A DNA stretch of 45,000 bases from NCBI GenBank assembly GCA_902538855.1, contig CACBGS010000001.1, positions 1-45,000 of the forward strand, in the 5' to 3' direction. Under the pieces are notes generated by a model. It did not search any database, was not told the origin of the DNA, and was given only the letters and a program-made list of their open reading frames with translations. Positions 25,164 to 32,303 of this stretch are shown here, one piece after another. The translations under genes and the position numbers were made by a program. The number at the start of each line of letters is the position of its first letter. Position 1 is the stretch's first letter. This DNA comes from an uncultured Coxiella sp. Lineage in GTDB: Bacteria; Pseudomonadota; Gammaproteobacteria; Comchoanobacterales; Comchoanobacteraceae.

Positions 25164-25653
25164 CTTGTTCTAAATTGTTAATACTATAACAACCATCCAT
25201 TTTTTTATTTTCTTTATTCAGCCAGTAAAGGTGTTTTATGTTGGCGGCTTTGCCTGCGAGAACATCGCTTTTCTTATCTCCTAACATAATAGACTTATGC
25301 ATTGCTATCTGATAATCATTTTGTGCTTTAAGTAACATGCCTGGTTTTGGTTTTCTACAATCACAATTATCCTCGGGAAGATGAGGGCAGAAGTAGGTAT
25401 GGGTAATATGTATACTTCGTTGTTGGAATTGTTTGTTGATATAGTCTGTGAAGACTTCTAAGTCTTTGCTGCTGTAGTAGCCTCTACCTATACCCGATTG
25501 GTTAGTAACGACGATGATTTTAAAATTCATATCTTGAAAATAACGACATAATTTAAATATTCCAGGACAGAATTGACAATCTTGGCTGCGATGTACGTAG
25601 CCAAAATCTTCGTTGATAATACCGTCTCGGTCTAGGAATAAACAAGGATGCAT
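25126..25653 (-). CDS. gmhB: D,D-heptose 1,7-bisphosphate phosphatase GmhB
   Basis: HAD-family phosphatase between the two HldE steps. 175 aa (E. coli 191). Catalytic LFLDRDGIINEDFGYV (DxD nucleophile and acid), IIVVTNQSGIGRG (motif II Thr/Ser), the zinc-binding CPHLPEDNCDCRKPKPGM (Cys/His cluster typical of GmhB; motif III Lys), and MLGDKKSDVLAGKAANI (motif IV Asp). AAAGGAG precedes ATG 25653. It follows the 394-aa gene on the minus strand by 18 bp and overlaps gmhA by 38 nt. Confidence 0.94.
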   Translation of the reverse strand: MHPCLFLDRDGIINEDFGYVHRSQDCQFCPGIFKLCRYFQDMNFKIIVVTNQSGIGRGYYSSKDLEVFTDYINKQFQQRSIHITHTYFCPHLPEDNCDCRKPKPGMLLKAQNDYQIAMHKSIMLGDKKSDVLAGKAANIKHLYWLNKENKKMDGCYSINNLEQVIEQYAHAVAHT

Positions 25654-25671
25654 GTGTGTCTCCTTTCTATT

Positions 25672-26856
25672 TTATATAAAACTACTGTTGTTTAATCCTA
25701 TTTTACTCAAACTATTTTGTATTATGAGTACGGTATCTATATTTGTATTATTGGCTGCTATGTTTACTATTTGCTCTGATTTATTGGTATTTGCCTGCAG
25801 GCTTTCTAGAACTTCATACATGAATAATTCTATTTTTTTTAAGTCTTCAGAGCCCAGGTTGGGTATGTGTTTTGCAATACATTTATCTATTTCAAAGAAT
25901 AGAAAAATTTCTATACTTGGCGATAATATACCAACCCTGTGTTTTGCGCTAATTGGATCAATTACTGGTGTTAGTAGTTGTACCCACTGTGATTCTGAAA
26001 AATTTTGTAGATGTGTAACAAAGCTATCTTTAAGTTTGTTGTTGGCAGCAATACCATCTTTGTGTGTTTTTCCTTGGTACTTTGGTTCATTTTTCTCAAA
26101 AACTGTTAGTGGTCTTCGTTGATGTAGCCTGTAGATTTCCTCTAATAAAGTATCGGCGTTATTGCTAAGAGCTTGAAACCAATGCTCGGTAGTAATACGA
26201 GTACTAAAAGTGGTTATTTTTGCATATAAGTTTTCATTTATCGATGTCATGTTAAGTAAGCGGATAATAGTTTCTAAGAAATTATCATCTTTTTCTAGAC
26301 AGTTACTAAATATAGATTCTGATAATGCATTTATACTGTTGTGCGTAACTAGCCATTCTAGATCAGAGCTATTGTTTTTAACCAGTATGCTTAGGCTATC
26401 TTTTTTGTTCTTTAATAGTTTTCTCCATTCAATTATGGATAAACCACTTATTGTACCTGCTAAAGTATCAAAGCCTTGATATGTCTGATCTGTTGTATTT
26501 TTATAAGTACTATAAAAACTACTAAATACGCTAAATGTGTTTTTAGTCTCACATAGAATATTAAATTGTTCAGTGTGGGTTGTGCATTTTTGTACGGTTG
26601 CTGACCAAAGTTGTAAAAATGTATTTGGTAGCTGGTTAATTGTATAGGCGTCTACTAGTTCATCTAGTTTTTTTAGCGTGGTTAATGGGTCTAACTCGGT
26701 ATTGAGTAAAGCATTGCTTAGGTCGGTAATGCCTTGTTCTAAATTGTTTGTTCTAATAACTTCTGCCACAGTGTCTTCTAGTGATGAGGCTTCTGTTTTG
26801 GTTTTTTTCTTGCGTCTTGGCATATTACGTAGGTTTCTTTTATTGCTGGTGTCCAT
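25672..26856 (-). CDS. Hypothetical helical protein, 394 aa, within the heptose locus
   Basis: Not recognised. No signal peptide or membrane segment. The N-terminus is highly basic (RNLRNMPRRKKKTKT, residues about 7-21), followed by an all-helical, Asn/Leu/Thr-rich body that suggests a repeat solenoid, though no clear repeat unit can be read by eye. Start ATG 26856 lacks a ribosome-binding site; a second ATG at residue 12 (MPRRKKK) is possible. It sits between waaC and gmhB on the same strand, with short gaps (60 and 18 bp), so it may be co-transcribed with topA-waaC-gmhB. Its content is unlike an LPS enzyme. The basic start resembles a nuclear-localisation or nucleic-acid-binding patch; that is speculation. 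Confidence 0.7.
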   Translation of the reverse strand: MDTSNKRNLRNMPRRKKKTKTEASSLEDTVAEVIRTNNLEQGITDLSNALLNTELDPLTTLKKLDELVDAYTINQLPNTFLQLWSATVQKCTTHTEQFNILCETKNTFSVFSSFYSTYKNTTDQTYQGFDTLAGTISGLSIIEWRKLLKNKKDSLSILVKNNSSDLEWLVTHNSINALSESIFSNCLEKDDNFLETIIRLLNMTSINENLYAKITTFSTRITTEHWFQALSNNADTLLEEIYRLHQRRPLTVFEKNEPKYQGKTHKDGIAANNKLKDSFVTHLQNFSESQWVQLLTPVIDPISAKHRVGILSPSIEIFLFFEIDKCIAKHIPNLGSEDLKKIELFMYEVLESLQANTNKSEQIVNIAANNTNIDTVLIIQNSLSKIGLNNSSFI

Positions 26857-26916
26857 TTTAGTCCGTTTAAAATGATTGCATTGTAGACCACTCTATTTAG
26901 CTATGTCAAATTGCAT

Positions 26917-27909
26917 TTAGCTTGGTAAGATGTTTTGCATTTGTGTTAAGATGGCTTTAGTGCTTATAGTATGCATAGATGTGGCTGATATCGCTTTGTT
27001 TATGCTGGTGTTTAAGTGGTTTCTTTCAGCGCTGGCAGGATTGCTAGTTGCAAAAAGTACTATACTTGCTGTATTTAATGCCCAGGCCATGTGTACTGGT
27101 CCTGTATCAGAACCAATGACTAGATCAACATTATCAATTAAGGCTTTGAGATGATTATATTCCAAGCGCCTTGGTAGTATCAATGGTTTGTAATGTTGGC
27201 ATTGTTTTTCAATTTCTAAGGCAAGTTTTCTTTCTTTGCTGTTACCCCAGGCAATAATAAAGTGATGTGATTTAGTTGCAGTAGTATCAATAAGTTTTGC
27301 GTAACGTGCACATGAATAAACTTTTTTCATTGTGCTTGCACCTGGTATGAGCAGTATATTTTTTTTATTCGGTATTAAGAAATTTTGTATTTGCTCATAG
27401 GCACTTTCTGCATAGAATAGGTGTTTGGTTGTGCTTGCTGTATTTTTATGTTTATCAAGATCTATTGCAAAATGTTCTTTGAATAAATATAGATTTCTTT
27501 TAAATATATTATCGCTATAAGCAATATTGTGTTTGCTATTATAACTTATACTGGCCAGTTTTTCGCGACAACCTTGGGCAGTAAAGCCAACGGTTTTTCC
27601 TGGTAATAAAAAACTTATTAAAGCACTTTTAAGTAATGATTGTAGATCAAATATATAATCATAATTTTGATGTGATTTTTTAGCGAATTGCCATAGGCCT
27701 TTTAAAGTTGGCCAGGTGAGTGCTTGTGATCTATACGGTAATTTGATGATATTGTCTATATATGGATGATCATCGAGTACTTCAGCTAGATCTTGTGTTA
27801 CTACCCAATCTATCTGTATATCAGGCATGTGCTTTTTTAATAACATGGGCACAAAGCTTGCGTGAATAATATCACCTAGCGCTGATGTTTTTACAATGGC
27901 TATTTTCAT
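26917..27909 (-). CDS. waaC: Lipopolysaccharide heptosyltransferase I WaaC
   Basis: Transfers L,D-heptose from ADP-heptose to Kdo on lipid A at the cytoplasmic face of the inner membrane. GT9 (GT-B fold), about 330 aa (E. coli 319). The N-terminus MKIAIVKTSALGDIIHASFV matches 'V-K-T-S-S-M-G-D-V-I-H'. Also seen are YDYIFDLQSLLKSAL, NILLIPGASTMKKVYSC (donor phosphate region) and DLVIGSDTGPVHMAWAL, the heptosyltransferase signature. The frame extends to ATG 27918; ATG 27909 is chosen because it aligns with the family start. It lies about 40 bp after topA on the same strand. WaaF (heptosyltransferase II) is not in the window. Confidence 0.9.
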   Translation of the reverse strand: MKIAIVKTSALGDIIHASFVPMLLKKHMPDIQIDWVVTQDLAEVLDDHPYIDNIIKLPYRSQALTWPTLKGLWQFAKKSHQNYDYIFDLQSLLKSALISFLLPGKTVGFTAQGCREKLASISYNSKHNIAYSDNIFKRNLYLFKEHFAIDLDKHKNTASTTKHLFYAESAYEQIQNFLIPNKKNILLIPGASTMKKVYSCARYAKLIDTTATKSHHFIIAWGNSKERKLALEIEKQCQHYKPLILPRRLEYNHLKALIDNVDLVIGSDTGPVHMAWALNTASIVLFATSNPASAERNHLNTSINKAISATSMHTISTKAILTQMQNILPS

Positions 27910-27948
27910 GGAGCACATGCTAGCATGAAATACTGTTTTTGTATACTT

Positions 27949-30237
27949 TTATTCTGTTGCTGCTGTGTAAGGGATGCTGTGTTTGCATTCAGGACAAACT
28001 ATTTCTTCGCCATTACGTTTTGTGGTTTTGTGCATAGTAATAGGGTAGCCGCAAGCTTCACATGCCTGTGCTAAAGGTGGGTGTGAAACAATATATTTAC
28101 ACTTTGGATAGCCTTGGCAGGAATAGAAGAAATTACCACGACGTGCTTTTCTTTTGCTAAGAGTATTTTTATTACATAGTGGACAGGTAACCCCAGTGTC
28201 TTCAGGTTTATTTAATGATTCTATATGCTTACATTTAGGGTAGGCGCTACAGCCTATGAATTTACCGTATTTTCCTTGTTTGTAAACCAGTTCTTCACCG
28301 CATTTAGGACAATCTCTTTCTGGTTTTTCAGTTTCGCCTTCCTCATTATTTTCATCTTCATTTAAACTTCTGGTGTAATCACATTCTGGATAGTTGCTAC
28401 AGCCGATAAAGCGGCCGTTGCGCCCAAGTTTGCTAACAAGATGATGTTTACCGCATTTGGGGCAATTTTCTTCAAGCTTTTCTTCGGTGATGTCTTTTCT
28501 TTTAACGGTTTCATCAGTTTTAGTTAGGTTTTCAGAGAAGGGTTCCCAAAAATCTGCTAATAGCGGTTGCCAGTTTTTCTCACCTCTTGCGATAGCGTCT
28601 AAATCGTCTTCAAGCCCTGCAGTGAAATCATAATCTACATATTTGGTAAAATAATTAGTTAAAAACTTATTTACTACGCGGCCAACGTCGGTAGGGTGGA
28701 AGCGTTTATTCTCTAATTGTACATAATCTCTAGCTTGTAATGTAGATATGATGCTGGCATAAGTAGAAGGTCTACCAATACCGTATTCTTCAAGTGCTTT
28801 TACTAAAGAGGCCTCAGAGTATCTTGGCGGTGGTTCGGTAAAGTGCTGTTTTGGATCTATCTGTGCACACAAGAGCTTTTGGCCTTTTTCTAGATTAGGT
28901 AGATAACTCTCTGCTGTGTCATCTTTTTCATTTTCTTCACGGCCTTCTTGATAAACCCGTAGATATCCTGGATCGCGTATGGTGCTTCCTGTCGCTCTAA
29001 AAGTTGCAAGATCTCCAGCTTGGATATCGACACTCACTTGATCAATAGTTGCTGATTCCATTTGGCTGGCCATTGTTCGTTGCCAGATCATGCGATAGAG
29101 TTTCAATTGATCGCTACTTAGTGCATCTTGTAATGATTCAGGTGTTTTATGTATCTGTGTGGGTCTGATAGCTTCGTGAGCTTCTTGTGCATTTTTTGCT
29201 TTAGATTTAAAAGCTCTGATGCCGGCACATAAGGCGTTTTTACCATATTTTTTTTCAATAAAACTACGAATCTGAGTCATAGCTTCATCTGCTATATGTA
29301 CAGAGTCGGTACGCATATAGGTTATAAGACCTAACTGGGTGCCATCAACTGTTATGCCTTCATAAAGTTGCTGTGCTGCACGCATGGCTCTTGAAGCAGT
29401 AAATCCAAGTTTCTTGACAGCTTCTTGTTGGAGTGAGGAAGTGATAAAAGGTGCGGGTGGGTTTTTCTTTTTGGTTTTTTGTTTGATATCGCTTATTTGC
29501 CAATCATTTGCAGGATGTGCTTTTATTTTGTTTACAATACTACTTGCATTTGCTTCGTCTGTGATTGTAAATTGACTGATTTTATCTTGTTCAAAATGGG
29601 TTAATTTAGCATTGATATTATGCTCATCGCTGGTAAATTTAGCGTTGATACTCCAGTATTCTTTACTTTCGAACTTTTCAATTTCTAATTCTCGTTCACA
29701 TATCATTCTAAGTGCTGGACTTTGCACTCTACCAGCGGAGAGGCCAGTACGTATTTTTCTCCACAATAGTGGTGATAGCTTGAAGCCAACGAGATAATCT
29801 AGGGCACGCCTTGCTTGTTGTGCGTCAATAAGTTCTTGGGCTAATTCTCTTGGTTGGGCTACAGCTTCTAGTATAGCTTTTCTAGTAATTTGGTTAAAGA
29901 CAATACGCTGAATGGTTTTGTCAGTGAGCAGGCCTTTCTCTTCGAGTAATATTTTTAAATGCCATGAGATAGCTTCACCTTCACGGTCTTGGTCGGTAGC
30001 TAGCAGTAGTGTGTCACACTTTTTCATAGCTTTGGCTATTATGTCAACGTTGTCTTGATTTTTTTTAATGGCTTCATAGCGCATAGCAAAATTGTTATCA
30101 ACATCTACAGCACCTTCTTTTGGGATGAGATCGCGCACATGTCCAACAGATGCAAGTACCTGGTAGCCTTTGCCTAGGTAGCCTTTTATAGTTTTTGCTT
30201 TTGCAGGTGATTCGACGATGACTAGTGTTTTACTCAT
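27949..30237 (-). CDS. topA: DNA topoisomerase I
   Basis: Type IA topoisomerase that relaxes negative supercoils. 762 aa (E. coli 865). The TOPRIM domain starts LVIVESPAKAKTI and has LLATDQDREGEAISWHL (acidic DxDxE). The active-site Tyr is in GLITYMRTDSVHIADEA. RALDYLVGFKLSPLLWRKI and VGRVVNKFLTNYF belong to the core. The C-terminus has three complete four-Cys zinc ribbons (from about residues 590, 635 and 680: CPKCGK...CSNYPEC, CPKCGE...CSAYPKC, CPLCNK...CQGYPKC) and a fourth, CEACGYP...CPECKH. Start ATG 30237. Upstream lies an A/T-tract-rich gap shared with nagZ. waaC follows closely and may be read through. Confidence 0.97.
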   Translation of the reverse strand: MSKTLVIVESPAKAKTIKGYLGKGYQVLASVGHVRDLIPKEGAVDVDNNFAMRYEAIKKNQDNVDIIAKAMKKCDTLLLATDQDREGEAISWHLKILLEEKGLLTDKTIQRIVFNQITRKAILEAVAQPRELAQELIDAQQARRALDYLVGFKLSPLLWRKIRTGLSAGRVQSPALRMICERELEIEKFESKEYWSINAKFTSDEHNINAKLTHFEQDKISQFTITDEANASSIVNKIKAHPANDWQISDIKQKTKKKNPPAPFITSSLQQEAVKKLGFTASRAMRAAQQLYEGITVDGTQLGLITYMRTDSVHIADEAMTQIRSFIEKKYGKNALCAGIRAFKSKAKNAQEAHEAIRPTQIHKTPESLQDALSSDQLKLYRMIWQRTMASQMESATIDQVSVDIQAGDLATFRATGSTIRDPGYLRVYQEGREENEKDDTAESYLPNLEKGQKLLCAQIDPKQHFTEPPPRYSEASLVKALEEYGIGRPSTYASIISTLQARDYVQLENKRFHPTDVGRVVNKFLTNYFTKYVDYDFTAGLEDDLDAIARGEKNWQPLLADFWEPFSENLTKTDETVKRKDITEEKLEENCPKCGKHHLVSKLGRNGRFIGCSNYPECDYTRSLNEDENNEEGETEKPERDCPKCGEELVYKQGKYGKFIGCSAYPKCKHIESLNKPEDTGVTCPLCNKNTLSKRKARRGNFFYSCQGYPKCKYIVSHPPLAQACEACGYPITMHKTTKRNGEEIVCPECKHSIPYTAATE

Positions 30238-30293
30238 GTTAGCTTATTTCCGGTATTAAAAGCAAAATAGTGCATTCGAGACCATTCTGCAAG

Positions 30294-30419
30294 TTTTTTA
30301 TGAATAAAAGGCGGTTTTTTTGAAAAAAGTTTCATTTTTTTATGGTTTTACACGTTTTTGTCATTATTTTTATAATGTTTTTCGTTTTTTATCATATTTT
30401 GAAATGCTGATTTATTTTT
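30294..30419. promoter_or_regulatory. Phased A/T tracts (probable intrinsically curved DNA) between topA and nagZ
   Basis: Tracts of 4-7 A or T are centred near 30296, 30307, 30318, 30326, 30338, 30348, 30357, 30369, 30380, 30388, 30398 and 30417, mostly 9-12 bp apart, close to the helical repeat. Longer T-runs follow at 30447-30455 and 30458-30465. Phased tracts are known to bend DNA and attract H-NS, HU or IHF. The gap is 263 bp and holds no ORF that I can support. Confidence 0.5.
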
Positions 30420-30500
30420 CATTAAGGTCATCGTTAGGCTAGGTGCTTTTTTTTTAATTTTTTTTGTGTTAGATTGATTTTTTACCAAAAAATGGAATAA

Positions 30501-31691
30501 ATGATGTATGGTTCTGTAGATCAAAAGCCTGTGTTTGCTGGTTATTTAAGTGTTAGTATAGAAGGGTTAGAGCCTAGTACTGAAGAATTAAAGATGCTTG
30601 AGCATGAAGCAATTGTTGGTGTTGTTTTATTTCAGAGAAATGTTGCCTCTTCAGAGCAACTAGCAGCTCTTGTGGATAAACTGCGAGCTGTTAAGCCTGA
30701 TTTGATTATTGATATTGATAATGAAGGTTTTGATATAGGTACTCAGTTGCGTCAGGGTGTTTGGCGTTGTCCTCATGATGATTTTCCTCCTGTGCCAAGT
30801 CAGTGGACAATACAGCAACAATATAACGAAAACCTTGATAAGGGTTTAGAAATGGCTTATCAAGCAGGTTATACAATAGCGAAACAGCTTGCTGCTTATG
30901 GTATCACTCCGTTAGCAACTGTATTAGATAGTAATCCTCAAAATATAGCGCCATTTTCAAGGCCTGCGGCTGATGCAGGCACGCAGACAGTTTTTGATGC
31001 AGCCCCAGGTGCTAGCTCAGATGCTGTCGTGGCTGAAGAGTCTATTGTTAAAGCGCCTACTGAGACTGTGGCCTCATCTTGGATTATTGCTGGAATAGCA
31101 AGATCTTTTGGTCATAATTCTGAGGATGTTGCGGCATTGGCTAAATATAAAGCTCATGGTTTAATTGCAGGTGGTGTTGCACAAATTGCTTTGAAGCATT
31201 TTCCTGATCATGGTGCTGCAGATGCAGATTCTCATGTGTCTATACCTAGAGATAATAGAGATCATGCTGAGGTGCTGGCATGGGCAGAAGCAACTTATGG
31301 GTCGCTACCTGGTGAACTGAAAAAGGTGATGCCTGCGCATGTGTGTTATACCAATGCCGGCAAGTGTATGGATGCACCTATTGCTAGTTATGATCCGTTT
31401 TGGCTGGGTAAAATAAGAGAGATTATGGGTGATTCTACACTTATTATCTCAGACTGTGCTAGTATGGGTGCCGTTGATCAAACTACAATGCCTGAGAATC
31501 TTGCGAAGATGACCAATTCTGAGGCGCCGATTGATATCGTACTATATTGTAACCAAAAGTCTGAGCGGGTATTGGAACTACTAAATTCAGTTATCCATCG
31601 ACCTACAGATAAGACAACTGCGCGTGTACAGAAGCTTAAAGACTCTGTTCTTGAGCAGCGACAAAATACTCTCAGCGCTTTATCTAGTTAA
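30501..31691 (+). CDS. nagZ: Beta-N-acetylhexosaminidase NagZ-like (GH3), with an insertion
   Basis: Cytoplasmic glycosidase of peptidoglycan recycling, GlcNAc-anhydroMurNAc-peptide cleavage. GH3 signatures: IVGVVLFQRNVASSEQL (38-54), LKHFPDHGAADADSH (231-245; the Asp243/His245 pair fits the NagZ acid/base dyad), KKVMPAHVCYT and LIISDCASMGAV, in which Asp318 is the expected nucleophile. GIARSFGHNSEDVAALA corresponds to 'GDRSFG'. 396 aa against about 340 in E. coli. An insert of about 50 residues (146-196, Ala/Ser/Thr/Pro-rich) sits just before RSFG, and 'DQEGGRVQR' has become DNEGFDIGT. ATG 30501 follows TGGAATAA. The 3' end overlaps folA by 12 nt, convergent. Confidence 0.82.
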   Translation: MMYGSVDQKPVFAGYLSVSIEGLEPSTEELKMLEHEAIVGVVLFQRNVASSEQLAALVDKLRAVKPDLIIDIDNEGFDIGTQLRQGVWRCPHDDFPPVPSQWTIQQQYNENLDKGLEMAYQAGYTIAKQLAAYGITPLATVLDSNPQNIAPFSRPAADAGTQTVFDAAPGASSDAVVAEESIVKAPTETVASSWIIAGIARSFGHNSEDVAALAKYKAHGLIAGGVAQIALKHFPDHGAADADSHVSIPRDNRDHAEVLAWAEATYGSLPGELKKVMPAHVCYTNAGKCMDAPIASYDPFWLGKIREIMGDSTLIISDCASMGAVDQTTMPENLAKMTNSEAPIDIVLYCNQKSERVLELLNSVIHRPTDKTTARVQKLKDSVLEQRQNTLSALSS

Positions 31692-32198
31692 AGTATATAT
31701 GCAAAAATCATATGCATGTTGAGGATCTTTTTGATGGTGGACTTGTGATTGTACGGTCCACCCTTGTTGGCAGAGTTGCGTAATATCTTGTGGAAAATAC
31801 TTATCTCCTGCTAGTTTATTATCAACTAAGGTGATGTGTAATTTGTTTGCCAGGGGTAGTGCAAGTTCATAAATGCTCTCACCACCAATAACAAAATGAC
31901 ATTTCTTATTGCAAAGAGTATCGGCTAACTTAATGGCTGATTTTAAACTGTCTACCGTGTAAGTGTTTGGCTTTTTCCAGCTTTTGCTGCGAGTGATAAC
32001 TATATTGTGTCTTTTTGGTAAAGCCCTGCCTATACTATCAAAAGTTTTCCTGCCCATAATGATAGCGTGATCTAGCGTTTGTGCCTTAAAATATTTAAGA
32101 TCATTTGGCAGAGACCACGGTAAGGTGTTATTAACGCCTATCATGCGGTTTTGGTTCATGGCAACAATGAGGGCTATAGCAGTTTTTCTCATGCGCAT
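31680..32198 (-). CDS. folA: Dihydrofolate reductase
   Basis: NADPH-dependent reduction of dihydrofolate to tetrahydrofolate. 172 aa (E. coli 159). Signature blocks: IALIVAMNQNRMIGVNNTLPW, LPNDLKYFKAQT with the catalytic acid Asp, IIMGRKTFDSIGRALPKRHN and CHFVIGGESIYELAL (cofactor glycine pair). Start ATG 32198 (MRMRK); a second ATG two codons later is also possible. It overlaps nagZ tail to tail by 12 nt and is divergent from the cytochrome gene across 105 bp, which contain a strong palindrome. Confidence 0.96.
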   Translation of the reverse strand: MRMRKTAIALIVAMNQNRMIGVNNTLPWSLPNDLKYFKAQTLDHAIIMGRKTFDSIGRALPKRHNIVITRSKSWKKPNTYTVDSLKSAIKLADTLCNKKCHFVIGGESIYELALPLANKLHITLVDNKLAGDKYFPQDITQLCQQGWTVQSQVHHQKDPQHAYDFCIYTLTR

Positions 32199-32250
32199 AG
32201 TATAGAGCTATTCCTTTGATATTTGCAAGCCTTAGTATTGCAGCACTTTG

Positions 32251-32277
32251 ATAACTGCGCTACAGTAGCACAGTTAT
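32251..32277. repeat. 27-bp palindrome upstream of the tetraheme cytochrome gene
   Basis: Left arm ATAACTGCGCTAC (32251-32263), one central base (32264), right arm GTAGCACAGTTAT (32265-32277); 12 of 13 pairs are complementary. No T-run follows. It lies 26 bp before the cytochrome GTG and 52 bp before the divergent folA start, so an operator for one or both genes is likely. The regulator is unknown; it does not look like an FNR box. Confidence 0.7.
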
Positions 32278-32303
32278 ATTAATGGTGTTATAGACGGTTT
32301 TTT

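Noticed and set aside
25613-26122. 169-codon plus-strand frame across gmhB and the 394-aa gene
   Set aside because: It is antisense to two minus-strand genes, one of them certain, and has no recognisable content.
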